Below, one piece after another: positions 1 to 7,453 of a stretch of 17,863 bases of DNA (the stretch's first letter is position 1; each line of letters opens with the position of its first letter). The position numbers and the translations under genes are program-made. Origin of the DNA: Zymomonas sp. (GTDB lineage Bacteria; Pseudomonadota; Alphaproteobacteria; Sphingomonadales; Sphingomonadaceae); contig JAIYAJ010000242.1 of NCBI GenBank assembly GCA_027489105.1, positions 1-17,863 on the forward strand. The letters run 5' to 3'. The notes beneath the pieces were generated by a model. It saw nothing but the letters and a program-made list of their open reading frames with translations. It ran no database searches and had not been told where the DNA came from.

Positions 1-569
1 AAGATCCAGCCGGCGAGCCAGAGGAAGCCCAGTGCGCCGGTCAGGACGAAGGCCGCCTTCCACCCAAAGGCCAGCGCCAGCGGCGGGATCAGCAGCGGGG
101 TCAGGATCGCCCCGATATTGGGCGCGGTGTTGATCAAGCCGATGGCGATGTTGCGCTGGCGCGGCGGCATGTAGATCGCCGCCGCCTTGAGGCCGGCGGG
201 GGTGCTGACCGACTCGCCTACCGCCAGGACAATGCGGGCAGTGACGAATTGTTGGACGGTCATCGCCAGCGCATGGGCCATGCCGGCGGCGCTCCACACG
301 ACGACGGCGATGCCATAGGCCATGCGCACGCCCAGCCGGTCGACGAACCAGCCGACCGCGAGCAGTGCGCCGGCAGCCGCGATCTGGAAGGAGGATCCGA
401 GATGGGCATAGTCGGCGTCGCTCCAGCCGAATTCGGCTTCCAGCGTTGGTTTGAGGAGGGCGAGCACCTGCCGGTCGACATAGTTGAGGGCGTTGCCGAG
501 GAAGAGCAGCGCGATGAGGAGTCCTATCGTTCCACGCGCGACCGTCTGTCCACCGTTGCCCTGGCTCAC
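1..569 (-). CDS. MFS transporter, N-terminal part (ACS/hexuronate-like), cut by window edge
   Basis: Inner-membrane secondary transporter of the major facilitator superfamily; about 189 N-terminal residues are visible and the rest lies beyond position 1. The first helix runs into NYVDRQVLA (residues 29-37) and EFGWSDADYAHL (46-57), the usual opening of the anion:cation symporter (ExuT-like) branch. Motif A follows TM2 as GWFVDRLGVR (73-82). NTAPNIGAILTP (147-158) fits TM5. The start is the second of two adjacent GTG codons (569-567), because a GGAGGG ribosome site sits 5 nt upstream of it; GTG at 572 would leave only 2 nt. Divergent from the YeiH-family gene. The family usually moves organic acids, so uptake of a carboxylate is reasonable, but the substrate cannot be read from this fragment. 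Confidence 0.85.
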   Translation of the reverse strand, partial: MSQGNGGQTVARGTIGLLIALLFLGNALNYVDRQVLALLKPTLEAEFGWSDADYAHLGSSFQIAAAGALLAVGWFVDRLGVRMAYGIAVVVWSAAGMAHALAMTVQQFVTARIVLAVGESVSTPAGLKAAAIYMPPRQRNIAIGLINTAPNIGAILTPLLIPPLALAFGWKAAFVLTGALGFLWLAGWI

Positions 570-688
570 CACATCCCTCCAATCCTTCCGCCGTCACGCA
601 GCGGTTTGCAGGCTTGCAGAGTAGCGCGTCGCCGCGATAAGGGAAATATTATATGACACCGTAAGACAGAAAAATGGGCAGGAGCGGC
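570..688. promoter_or_regulatory. Divergent intergenic region with AT-rich promoter-like core
   Basis: This 119-bp gap separates the MFS and YeiH-family starts. Positions 644-654 are strikingly AT-rich. On the minus strand the segment 648-653 reads TATAAT, a perfect -10, although the -35 position is only CATTTT-like. On the plus strand TTGCAG (614-619) and GATAAG (636-641) are 16 nt apart. Both are guesses from consensus matching. The 18-bp CATG-centred operator found elsewhere in the window is absent here. Confidence 0.3.
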
Positions 689-1765
689 ATGAACGGAATA
701 GACTGGGATGCGACGCCGCATGGTGGCGACCTGTTCGGCGAACTCCATCTTGCCGAAACCGCCAAGGCTCCGCCGCCAGAGCGGGACAGCCTCGTCCCCG
801 GCCTGATGATCTGTGGGGTCGGCTCAGCCGCCGCAGCGTGGCTGTCGGACCATTATGGTTTCCCGATCATCCTGCTCGGCCTTCTGATCGGTCTGTCGCT
901 GAACTTCGTCACCCGTGACCCGCGCACGACCAGGGGACTCGACTTCGCCTCACGGACCTGCCTGCGCGCCGGCATCGTCGTGCTGGGTCTGCAAGTCACC
1001 TTCGCCCAGATCCAGGCGCTGGGCGCCACCCCCTTCGCCGCGCTGGTCGTCGTCATGCTGCTGACCTTCGGCGCCGGCCTGATTTTTGCGCGCGGATCGG
1101 GGCAGGGGCGCTATGCCGGCATCCTCGCCGGAGGGGCAACCGCCATCTGCGGGGCCAGCGCCGCGCTCGCGCTCTACGGCGTGATCGGCAAGGAGCGGCT
1201 CAGCCAGGCGCAGTTCGCGCTGACCCTTGTCGGCGTTTCGCTCGCCAGCGCGTTCGCGATGTCGATCTATCCGGTGCTGGCAGCCGAACTGGGGCTCAAC
1301 GACCAGCAGGCGGGCTTCCTGATCGGGGCGTCGATCCATGACGTCGCCCAGGCGATCGGCGGCGGCTATGCCTTTTCGGACGCGGCCGGCAGCTATGCCA
1401 CGATCGTCAAGCTGTCGCGGGTCGCGCTTCTCGCGCCCGTCGTGGCGCTCGCCAGCCTGTGGCTCGGCAGCGTCGGCGGCGATGCGGGGCGCCCGGTCTG
1501 GCGCCGGCTCGCGCTCCCCTGGTTCATCACCGCCTTCCTCGTCGTCGTGACGATCAACAGCCTGTTTCCCATTCCCGTCCCGGTCAAGGACAGTGCGCTC
1601 AGTGCCTCGAAGGGGCTGCTCCTGCTGGCGGTCACCGCGACGGCGATGCGCTCGCGCATGGACCTGCTGATGGAACTGGGCTGGAAGGCGGTCGCGCCCG
1701 TCATCGGTGCAACCCTGGTCAGCTTCCTCGCCTCGCTGGTCTTCGCTGTCTGGCTGGTGGCTTGA
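689..1765 (+). CDS. YeiH/UPF0324-family integral membrane protein (putative sulfate exporter family)
   Basis: Polytopic inner-membrane protein of the YeiH family (PF03601), often labelled putative sulfate exporter; its true substrate is not established. Family landmarks are visible: GLDFASRTCLRAGIVVLGL in the N-terminal third, GGATAICGASAALAL mid-protein, then SIHDVAQAIGGGY and VKLSRVALLAPV. About ten hydrophobic segments span most of the 358 residues. I start at ATG 689 rather than ATG 674, because AGGAG (680-684) precedes 689 by 4 nt and nothing comparable precedes 674. That leaves a short hydrophilic N-terminus rich in acidic residues. The gene stands alone, divergent from the MFS gene and 86 nt before the next operon. 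It has no evident tie to the catabolic genes. Confidence 0.88.
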   Translation: MNGIDWDATPHGGDLFGELHLAETAKAPPPERDSLVPGLMICGVGSAAAAWLSDHYGFPIILLGLLIGLSLNFVTRDPRTTRGLDFASRTCLRAGIVVLGLQVTFAQIQALGATPFAALVVVMLLTFGAGLIFARGSGQGRYAGILAGGATAICGASAALALYGVIGKERLSQAQFALTLVGVSLASAFAMSIYPVLAAELGLNDQQAGFLIGASIHDVAQAIGGGYAFSDAAGSYATIVKLSRVALLAPVVALASLWLGSVGGDAGRPVWRRLALPWFITAFLVVVTINSLFPIPVPVKDSALSASKGLLLLAVTATAMRSRMDLLMELGWKAVAPVIGATLVSFLASLVFAVWLVA

Positions 1766-1771
1766 CGGGCA

Positions 1772-1824
1772 TCCGACCGTCAACCGCATTGCATTCGCTG
1801 TCCCACGCTCCATAGTCGGTCGGA
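1772..1824. repeat. 8-bp inverted repeat and weak promoter upstream of the NTF2 gene
   Basis: TCCGACCG at 1772-1779 is matched by CGGTCGGA at 1817-1824, a perfect 8-bp inverted repeat with 37 nt between the arms. Between them TTGCAT (1789-1794) and CATAGT (1811-1816) are 16 nt apart and resemble a weak sigma-70 promoter. The arms could be an operator for a different regulator from the CATG-type sites, or the stem of a terminator for the YeiH-family gene. There is no T-run after the second arm, so I prefer the operator reading, weakly. Confidence 0.3.
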
Positions 1825-1851
1825 AGAACGACAGGCCGTGGAGAGTGCCGA

Positions 1852-2403
1852 ATGACCCCCGAGCAGCGGCTCGACCGCGTCGAATCCGAGCTGGCGATCC
1901 GCCGACTCGTCGCCGCTTATTGCTTCACCATCGATGATCGCGATTTGCCCGCCATCGCTGCTTTGTTCGCCGATGACGCGCGCGTCGCTTCGCAGGACGG
2001 GGTGATGGAGGCGCGCGGGGTCGATGCGATCATGGACCAGTATCGCCACCGCTTCACGGTGCTGGGGCCGGGCGCCCATTATATGCACGATATACTGATC
2101 GATTTTTCCGACGAGGACCCCGACCTCGCCTTCGGGCGGGTTTCGGGCCATGCCGAATTGTGGCGCAACGGCCGGATGATGGTCGCCTCGCTGCGCTACC
2201 GCGACCGCTACGTCCGCACCGCCGCAGGCTGGCGCTTCGGCGAGCGGATCATCAGCTTCCTCTATTATGTCGATGCCGACGACTATCGCGGCATCCTCGG
2301 CCATGCCGATCGCAACAGGGCTTATGATATCCCGAAGCCCGCCGATTTCCCCGAAACGCTGCCCGGTTGGGCGGCTCCGGCGGAGGCTGCGATCCATGGC
2401 TGA
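1852..2403 (+). CDS. NTF2/SnoaL-like family protein (possible dehydratase or isomerase)
   Basis: A 183-residue cytoplasmic protein with the NTF2 (SnoaL-like, PF13577) fold. The N-terminal helices carry ELAIRRLVAAYCFTIDDRD (residues 13-31), giving the Tyr23/Asp28 pair spaced five apart that is typical of LinA/BaiE/scytalone-dehydratase relatives. His76 or His79 in GAHYMHD and Arg115-Arg122 in the SLRYRDRYVR strand could complete the pocket. The C-terminal tail after residue 140 is longer than the core domain. GGAGAG lies upstream of the ATG. The gene overlaps the following enoyl-CoA hydratase by 8 nt, so the two are probably translated together and may act on the same CoA ester. Whether it is an enzyme or a binding protein is not settled by sequence alone. 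Confidence 0.8.
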   Translation: MTPEQRLDRVESELAIRRLVAAYCFTIDDRDLPAIAALFADDARVASQDGVMEARGVDAIMDQYRHRFTVLGPGAHYMHDILIDFSDEDPDLAFGRVSGHAELWRNGRMMVASLRYRDRYVRTAAGWRFGERIISFLYYVDADDYRGILGHADRNRAYDIPKPADFPETLPGWAAPAEAAIHG

Positions 2404-3160
2404 GCAGGCGGGAGTCCGCATCGAGGATCGCGGCGCGGTGCGCATCATCACGATCGACCGTGAACGGCGCAGCAATGCGCTCGATGTCGCGGCCTCCGAC
2501 GCGATCGACCAGGCGGTCGATACCGCCGAGCGCGATCCGGCGATCCGCGTGCTGCTGCTGACGGCGGCGGGTGATCGCAGCTTCTGCGCAGGCATGGACC
2601 TGAAGGAAGCGGCGGAACGGGGGCCGGGCCATGGGCTCGTCCCCGGCCGGGGTTTCGCCGGCATCACCGAGCGTCGCCGGACCAAGCCGCTGATCGTCGC
2701 CGCCAATGGCGCTGTCGTGGCGGGCGGCTTCGAACTCGCGCTGGCCGCCGATATCGTGATCGCCGCCGACCATGCGATCTTCGGTCTGGCCGAAGTGAAG
2801 CGGGGCCTGTTCGCTTTTGCCGGCGGGGTCCAGCGGCTCGCCCGCGCGGTGCCGCGCGCGACCGCGCTGCACATCGTGCTTACCGGCGAACCGATCAGCG
2901 CCGCGCGCGCGCTCGAACTCGGGCTGATCTCCGAAGTGGTGCCACGCGACCGGCTGATGCCGCGCGCGATCGAGCTGGCCGAGACGATCGCCGGCTTCGA
3001 CCGCGACACGGTACGCCGCGCGCTAGCCCTTCACGACTTCGCCGCCGACGCCCCGATCACCGAGAGCCTGAGCTTCGGCCGTGCTTTCGGCGAGGAGACG
3101 CTGGGCGGTCTCGCCACGCAGGAAGGCATCCGCGCCTATGCCGAGGGGCGGGCGAAGTAG
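2396..3160 (+). CDS. Enoyl-CoA hydratase/isomerase (crotonase family)
   Basis: A 254-residue crotonase (PF00378), cytoplasmic, that should add water across a 2-enoyl-CoA double bond to give a 3-hydroxyacyl-CoA. The oxyanion-hole segments are CAGMDLKE (64-71) and NGAVVAGG (104-111). Both glutamates of true hydratases are present: Glu113 in GGFELALAAD and Glu133 in FGLAEVKRG, twenty apart as in rat mitochondrial hydratase (Glu144/Glu164). LTGEPISAARALELGL (162-177) is the usual C-terminal signature. I start at ATG 2396: GGAGG (2382-2386) lies 9 nt upstream, and the longer in-frame extension only shadows the NTF2 gene. The gene ends 18 nt from the convergent thiolase-like gene. Together with that thiolase/DUF35 pair it could make the hydroxyacyl-CoA that an aldolase then cleaves. 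Confidence 0.92.
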   Translation: MAEQAGVRIEDRGAVRIITIDRERRSNALDVAASDAIDQAVDTAERDPAIRVLLLTAAGDRSFCAGMDLKEAAERGPGHGLVPGRGFAGITERRRTKPLIVAANGAVVAGGFELALAADIVIAADHAIFGLAEVKRGLFAFAGGVQRLARAVPRATALHIVLTGEPISAARALELGLISEVVPRDRLMPRAIELAETIAGFDRDTVRRALALHDFAADAPITESLSFGRAFGEETLGGLATQEGIRAYAEGRAK

Positions 3161-3178
3161 CAGTCTTCGGCCGCCGCC

Positions 3179-4330
3179 TCAGAGAGTCGCGGCCGACCCC
3201 AGGATGACGGTCGCCTGGCTCGACAGCGTGCCGCCATTGCCATGGGCTAGCGCGATGTCGACACCGGGGATCTGGTTGGCGGCCTCACCCCGGATCTGTC
3301 GCACCGCCTCGACGATCGTGAACAGGCCGTACATGCCGGGATGGCAGCAGGACAGGCCGCCGCCATTGGTGTTCACCGGCAGATGGCCGCCCGGCCCGAT
3401 CCCGCCATTTTCGACGAAACGCCCGCCTTCGCCCTTGGGACAGAAGCCGAGATCCTCGAGGAACAGGATCGTGTTGATCGTGAAGGCGTCGTACAGCTCG
3501 ACGACGTCGACGTCGGACGGGCCGATCCCCGCCATCGCATAGGCTCGCCCGCCGGACTCGCTAGCAGCCGTGGTAGTCAGGTCGGGCATTTGCGAGATCG
3601 CATTGTGCCAGGTCGCAGCGGCAGCGCCGAGGACCGGCACGAGCGGCTTCGCGCCGTCGCGCGCGCGGTCCGTGCGAGTCAGGACGATCGCGGCGGCGCC
3701 GTCGGTGACGAGGCAGCAATCCTTGACCGACAAGGGGCTCGACAGCATCCGCGCGCCCAGCACGTCGTCGATGGTCAGCGGGCCGGTGGCGAAGGCCTCC
3801 GGATTGCCGTTCGCCCAGGCCCGCGCGGCGACGGCGACCTCGGCCAGATGGTGCCGCGTCGTGCCGAACTCGTGGAAGTGGCGCGATGCCGCGAGAGCAT
3901 AGGAGGAGACGGGGAAGAGCGGGCGATAGGGCGCTTCCCAGACATTGCTGCCGACCGGGGTCGACAGCTTGCCGCCACCGCTGCGCTGGTTCGATCCATA
4001 GGCGATCAGCGCGGTGTCGATATAGCCGGCCGCCAGCATTGTCGCGGCGGTCGCGATATGGCTGAGAAAGGCCGAGCCGCCGGTGCGGTTGCAGTCGGTA
4101 AAGCGCGGCGACAGGCCCAGATATTCGGCAAAGCTCAGCCCTGCGAGGACGTCGTCGGGCAGGCAGATGAACAGCCCGTCGACCTGCGACAGCGGCATGC
4201 CGGCGTCGGCCAGTGCGAGGAGGCCGGCTTTGGCCGCCATCTCCATGGTGGTGTGGCCGGGGCATTCGCCGATGCCATAGGTCGCGATGCCGGCGATCGC
4301 GGCCTGGCCGCGCGGAAAGTCGCCCGCCAT
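3179..4330 (-). CDS. Thiolase-superfamily protein, SCP-x/Ltp2-like, lacking thiolase cysteines (probable aldolase)
   Basis: A 383-residue thiolase-fold protein of the SCP-x/lipid-transfer branch. Start and end are typical: AAIAGIATYGIGECPG, and GLFTIVEAVRQIRGEA (335-350). The catalytic residues are not those of a thiolase. The acyl-accepting Cys region reads TGGSA (83-87; nearest Cys is Cys80), the NEAF/HDCF position reads LYDAF with Tyr280, the HP motif reads CHPGMYG with His330 and Tyr334, and the C-terminal CxG motif reads AHGNGG with no Cys. Ltp2, the steroid side-chain aldolase, has two catalytic tyrosines in a repurposed thiolase pocket and needs a DUF35 partner. Here a DUF35 gene ends 1 nt upstream (TGA-c-ATG), so the two are translationally coupled. 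I infer retro-aldol cleavage of a 3-hydroxyacyl-CoA. IpfD of ibuprofen degradation is another relative by role. Confidence 0.85.
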   Translation of the reverse strand: MAGDFPRGQAAIAGIATYGIGECPGHTTMEMAAKAGLLALADAGMPLSQVDGLFICLPDDVLAGLSFAEYLGLSPRFTDCNRTGGSAFLSHIATAATMLAAGYIDTALIAYGSNQRSGGGKLSTPVGSNVWEAPYRPLFPVSSYALAASRHFHEFGTTRHHLAEVAVAARAWANGNPEAFATGPLTIDDVLGARMLSSPLSVKDCCLVTDGAAAIVLTRTDRARDGAKPLVPVLGAAAATWHNAISQMPDLTTTAASESGGRAYAMAGIGPSDVDVVELYDAFTINTILFLEDLGFCPKGEGGRFVENGGIGPGGHLPVNTNGGGLSCCHPGMYGLFTIVEAVRQIRGEAANQIPGVDIALAHGNGGTLSSQATVILGSAATL

Positions 4331-4331
4331 G

Positions 4332-4697
4332 TCAGGCCGCCGCGAACAGAAGGATGGGGGCGCCGTCGCGCTCGCCGATCCGCGCGCGGACGCGCAGGCC
4401 GATGGCGATCTCCTCTGCCGGCACGCCTTCGACCTCGCTCATCAGGCGAACCTCTTCGTCGAGATCGACGAGGACCACCGCACGGGGCGGCTCGGGCGGG
4501 CGCGGGTGGATCACCGTCACGGCATGGACGGTGCCGAACCCCGACGCCTCGATCCACTCCCAGTCGCTGTCGCCGCTGCGCGGTTCGGCGAGGCGGGGCG
4601 GGAAGAAGATCGTCCCGCTGCCGCGCGCGCGCTGGAGCAGGAACCGCCCTTCGGCCAGCGCGGCGCGCCACTGTGCCTGCGGTGCAGCTTCGGTCAC
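4332..4697 (-). CDS. DUF35 OB-fold protein without zinc-ribbon cysteines
   Basis: A 121-residue DUF35 (ChsH2 C-terminal/OB-fold) protein. These proteins bind SCP-x thiolases or Ltp2-type aldolases and help bind or channel the acyl-CoA. FLLQRARGSGTIFFPPR (19-35) aligns with the usual rubredoxin-like start, and EWIEASGFGTVHAVTVIHP (47-65) opens the OB fold. In typical members the first segment holds CxxC and the second, here RLAEPRSG, holds another CxxC. All four Cys are replaced and the whole protein has none, so it should not bind zinc there. The start is GTG 4697, whose GTGA overlaps the stop of the CoA-transferase gene. It ends 1 nt before the thiolase-like gene, so order and coupling strongly suggest a heteromeric complex with that protein. 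Confidence 0.85.
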   Translation of the reverse strand: MTEAAPQAQWRAALAEGRFLLQRARGSGTIFFPPRLAEPRSGDSDWEWIEASGFGTVHAVTVIHPRPPEPPRAVVLVDLDEEVRLMSEVEGVPAEEIAIGLRVRARIGERDGAPILLFAAA

Positions 4698-5899
4698 GCC
4701 GGAACCTTGCGCGCGCCTTCGAGCAGCGCATCGATGCTGGCATCGTCGAAGCCCGCTTCGGCGAGAATGGCGCGGCTGTCGGCGCCCAGCGCCGGACCTG
4801 GATCGCCGATCGCGCCGGGCGTCTCCGAGAAGCTGGTCGGGATGCCGGGGAAGCGCAACGTGCCGAACTCGCTGTCGCGCTCCTGCCAGAAGCCGGTGGC
4901 TTCGAGATGCTCGTCGTGCAGCAGGTCCTGCGTGGTCGCGATCGCCATCGCGGGCACCTCGGCGATACGGAACAGCTCCAGCCATTCGGCGGTCGTCCGC
5001 TCCGCCAGCACTTCGGCCAGCTTCGCCAGCACGGTGCCGATATTCTCCGTCCGGCTGCGCATCGATGCGAACATCGGATCGCGGGTCCATTCGGGGTCGC
5101 CGATCGCGTGGAAGAAGCTGCGCCAATGCTTGTCGTTGTAGATCATGACGCCGACATAGCCGTCGCTGGTCTTGTACGGCCGGCGCGACGCGGTGGTGAC
5201 GCGCGGATATTCGGGCGGTCCCTGCGGCGGGTCGAACAGCGAACCGCACAGATGCTCGATCATCGTGAACGAGACGAGCGTCTCGAACATCGGCACCTCG
5301 ATCTCCTGCCCCCGCCCGGTCTTCTCGCGCGCATAGAGGGCGGCGAGCATCGCGTAGAGGCCGGTCAGGCCGGTCACCTTGTCGGCGACGACCGTGCCCA
5401 GATAGGTCGGCACGCCGTTAGACAGCCGCGCCTGCAGATCGACCAGCCCGGACGCCGCCTGGACGATGTCGTCATAGGCCGGATAGTCGCGATAGGGGCC
5501 GTTGCGGGCGAAGCCGTAGAGATTTGCGTAGATCAGCCCCGGATTGGCTTCCCGCAGCGATTCATAGTCGAGGCCGAGGCGCTTGATCGCGCCGGGCCGC
5601 ATCGAATGGACGAAGATATCCGCACCCTCGACGAGCCGCACGAGCGCAGCGCGCGCCTCAGGCTGCTTGAGGTTCAGCGACAGGCTGCGCTTGCCCCGGT
5701 TGACGTTGAGGAACATGCCGCCGCGCGTCGCGTCGGGGCCGGGCGGCAGATAGCGGGTCGTGTCGCCGTCGGGGCTCTCGACCTTGATCACGTCGGCACC
5801 CAGATCGGCCATGATCTGGGTCGCATAGGGGCCCATCAGCACGCTGGTGCAGTCGATTACCCGCACGCCGGCCAGAGGACCTTTCAGACGCCCGCTCAT
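4694..5899 (-). CDS. CaiB/BaiF family CoA-transferase
   Basis: A 401-residue class III CoA-transferase (PF02515), cytoplasmic, moving CoA between a donor thioester and a carboxylic acid through an aspartyl intermediate. The N-terminal signature is GPLAGVRVIDCTSVLMGP (7-24), then DLGADVIKVESP (32-43). The catalytic Asp is probably Asp143 in PAYDDIVQA. RPYKTSDGYV-type and C-terminal FSETPG motifs follow, and full length matches the family (about 400). I start at ATG 5899, behind a purine-rich AGGGGGG ribosome site; the longer reading to 6022 would run into the divergent gene. It is the first gene of an operon with the DUF35 and thiolase-like genes and overlaps the former by GTGA. It may load the pathway acid with CoA or recover CoA from the product. 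Acyl specificity is not visible. Confidence 0.9.
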   Translation of the reverse strand: MSGRLKGPLAGVRVIDCTSVLMGPYATQIMADLGADVIKVESPDGDTTRYLPPGPDATRGGMFLNVNRGKRSLSLNLKQPEARAALVRLVEGADIFVHSMRPGAIKRLGLDYESLREANPGLIYANLYGFARNGPYRDYPAYDDIVQAASGLVDLQARLSNGVPTYLGTVVADKVTGLTGLYAMLAALYAREKTGRGQEIEVPMFETLVSFTMIEHLCGSLFDPPQGPPEYPRVTTASRRPYKTSDGYVGVMIYNDKHWRSFFHAIGDPEWTRDPMFASMRSRTENIGTVLAKLAEVLAERTTAEWLELFRIAEVPAMAIATTQDLLHDEHLEATGFWQERDSEFGTLRFPGIPTSFSETPGAIGDPGPALGADSRAILAEAGFDDASIDALLEGARKVPA

Positions 5900-5970
5900 C
5901 GCACGCCCCCCCTTGTCAGGGCGATCGGCGGGCATAGCCTCACGCGTATGTGCGTATGGGGAGCGGAATC
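5900..5970. promoter_or_regulatory. Short divergent promoter region between CoA-transferase and ThuA-like genes
   Basis: Only 71 bp separate the two starts, so promoters for both directions must be here or overlap the coding ends. Two tandem GCGTATG copies, 8 bp apart (5944-5950 and 5952-5958), sit just before the ThuA-like start; they could be half-sites or chance. I found no CATG-centred operator like those at 7390 and 16122, so this pair of genes may not belong to the same regulon. Confidence 0.25.
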
Positions 5971-6702
5971 GTGAAGGTACATCTGGTCGCGGCTGGCAAA
6001 TTTCATGACATCGACTTTGCACGGCTGGAGTTGCTGAAGCTTCTGGCCGAACGGCCGGAGATACGGACGTCGGTGGCGTCCGACTATGGCGACCTGGCGA
6101 GCCTTGCGGCGGCCGACCTGCTGATCACCTACACCTGCGACATGCTGCCCGATGCGGCGCAGACCGAGGCCCTGGCGGCGTTCCTCGCCCGGGGCGGGCG
6201 CTGGTTCGCGCTGCACGGGACCAATGCGACGCTGCGCTTCGGCTCTGACGGGGTGGTCGACACGCCCGACGTCGCGCCGGACTTCACCGCGCTGCTCGGC
6301 ACGCGCTTCGCCGGCCATCCGCCGATCGCGCCGTTCAAGGTGTTCGTGACGCGCGGCGATCATGCGCTGACCGAAGGGCTGCGCGACTTCCGCGTCGAGG
6401 ACGAACTGTACCTGACGCACCGCACCGCCGAGATCGACGTGCTGCTGCACACCAGCTTCACCGGTTCCTGTCCCGAGTTCCGCGATTCCGAATGGAACGA
6501 GGCCGAGGTTCCGGTGCTGTACGAGCGGCGCGTTGGTCCGGGTTCCATCCTCTACCTCACCCTCGGCCACTGCCGAGGCCATTATGATTTGCGCCCGGTC
6601 GCGGATTTCTGGCCGCACCCCCAGCGCTGTTCATGGAACTATCCGGTCTTCGCCGAACTGCTCCGCCGTGGCATCCGCTGGGGTCTTCCTCAACCGGGCT
6701 GA
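5971..6702 (+). CDS. ThuA-like (trehalose-utilisation) domain protein
   Basis: A 243-residue protein of the ThuA family (PF06283), which has a class I glutamine-amidotransferase-like fold. No catalytic activity can be assigned. The family opening is visible as KVHLVAAGKFHDID, followed by a strand-and-helix segment ending LLITYTCDMLP, the FALHGTNAT turn, DELYLTHR, and GSILYLTLGHCRGHYD near the C-terminus. It has no signal peptide, so it is probably cytoplasmic. I start at GTG 5971 because GGGGAG (5958-5963) lies 7 nt upstream and the protein then begins like other family members; the in-frame GTG 5950 and ATG 5956 lack such a site. It is convergent with the TetR gene, with 2 nt between the stops. 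Relatives occur in sugar and aromatic catabolic clusters, and its job here is unknown. Confidence 0.82.
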   Translation: MKVHLVAAGKFHDIDFARLELLKLLAERPEIRTSVASDYGDLASLAAADLLITYTCDMLPDAAQTEALAAFLARGGRWFALHGTNATLRFGSDGVVDTPDVAPDFTALLGTRFAGHPPIAPFKVFVTRGDHALTEGLRDFRVEDELYLTHRTAEIDVLLHTSFTGSCPEFRDSEWNEAEVPVLYERRVGPGSILYLTLGHCRGHYDLRPVADFWPHPQRCSWNYPVFAELLRRGIRWGLPQPG

Positions 6703-6704
6703 CC

Positions 6705-7367
6705 TCAGGCCTTGTCGAGTTTCGGGTTCATCGAGCGGATCTGCTGTTCGAGCAGCACCAGCATCGGCTCGACCATCGCTTCTGCCATGGCGCCCGTCAC
6801 CAGGTTGATCGCCATGCCCTCGAGCATCGTCTGCGACAGCGTCATGGCGACGTCGAAACGGTCGCGAAAGCCCTGCCATTCGGGGAAGAGCGCGACTGCC
6901 TGGGCGTTGAACCGCTCGCGATACTCGACCTGCAACGGCTGCAGGATCTTGGCGAGATCCGGATGCGTCCGCGCCGCCAGCGCCAGTTCGTGAAAAGCGA
7001 TGAAGGCGGGCTTCTGCAGCTGTCGCCAATAGGCGCGCACCAGCGCCTCGACGTCGTGATTCTCGGTGTCGGCTGCGCGACGGAAGGCGCGCAGACGCTT
7101 CTCGTGCAGTTCGACGATCGCCGCCTTGATCAGCGCCGAACCATTTTCGAAATGGTGGAGCATCGCGCCGCGCGACAGGCCCGCCTCGGCGGCCACCTGC
7201 GGGGTGGTGGTGTTGGCATAGCCGACCTTGACGATGCAGCGGATCGTGGCGTCGATGAGCCGGGCGCGGGTCTGTGCACTCTTCAGCGACTGCTGGGTCT
7301 GGCCGCCCTGGCCGCGTTCGCGCGGCTGACGGGCGGGGGAACCGGAACGAACTGCTGCCAACGCCAT
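6705..7367 (-). CDS. TetR/AcrR-family transcriptional regulator
   Basis: A 220-residue one-component repressor type. After a basic, Gln-rich N-terminal tail of about 30 residues, the helix-turn-helix is clear: TRARLIDATIRCIVKVGYAN (33-52), then TPQVAAEAGLSRGAMLHHFE (55-74) with the recognition helix, and KAAIVELHEKRL as helix 4. The remainder is an all-helical ligand and dimer domain ending in MVEPMLVLLEQQIRSMNP. I start at ATG 7367; AAGGA lies about 11 nt upstream, a rather long gap. It is divergent from the SDR operon, and an 18-bp CATG-centred palindrome overlaps its own promoter, so autorepression is likely. The same motif precedes three other operons in the window. The inducer is unknown; a pathway CoA ester or the free acid is plausible. 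Confidence 0.93.
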   Translation of the reverse strand: MALAAVRSGSPARQPRERGQGGQTQQSLKSAQTRARLIDATIRCIVKVGYANTTTPQVAAEAGLSRGAMLHHFENGSALIKAAIVELHEKRLRAFRRAADTENHDVEALVRAYWRQLQKPAFIAFHELALAARTHPDLAKILQPLQVEYRERFNAQAVALFPEWQGFRDRFDVAMTLSQTMLEGMAINLVTGAMAEAMVEPMLVLLEQQIRSMNPKLDKA

Positions 7368-7389
7368 CGTACGGAAAATCCTTTTCGAG

Positions 7390-7407
7390 AAACAATCATG
7401 TTTGTTT
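7390..7407. promoter_or_regulatory. Operator-like palindrome, site 1 (TetR gene)
   Basis: AAACAATCATGTTTGTTT is an 18-bp inverted repeat around CATG with a single mismatched pair, the one flanking CATG. It overlaps the -10 of the TetR gene promoter on the minus strand, a position that would block RNA polymerase. It matches the consensus AAACAnnCATGnnTGnTT shared with three other sites in the window. Confidence 0.75.
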
Positions 7408-7453
7408 TTGATAGGGCCTGTCAAGCAACCTCGTCGAAGGGCCCATAGCATAG

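Noticed and set aside
5944..5958. GCGTATG tandem copies as a CRISPR-like or defined operator repeat
   Set aside because: Two short copies only, overlapping the region before a start codon; too little to call beyond a note in the intergenic entry.
3341..5974. Plus-strand open frame of 877 codons
   Set aside because: It lies antisense to three well-recognised genes (thiolase-like, DUF35, CoA-transferase). Its translation is rich in Arg, Gly, Asp and Gln with no domain motif, as expected from the complement of high-GC codons.
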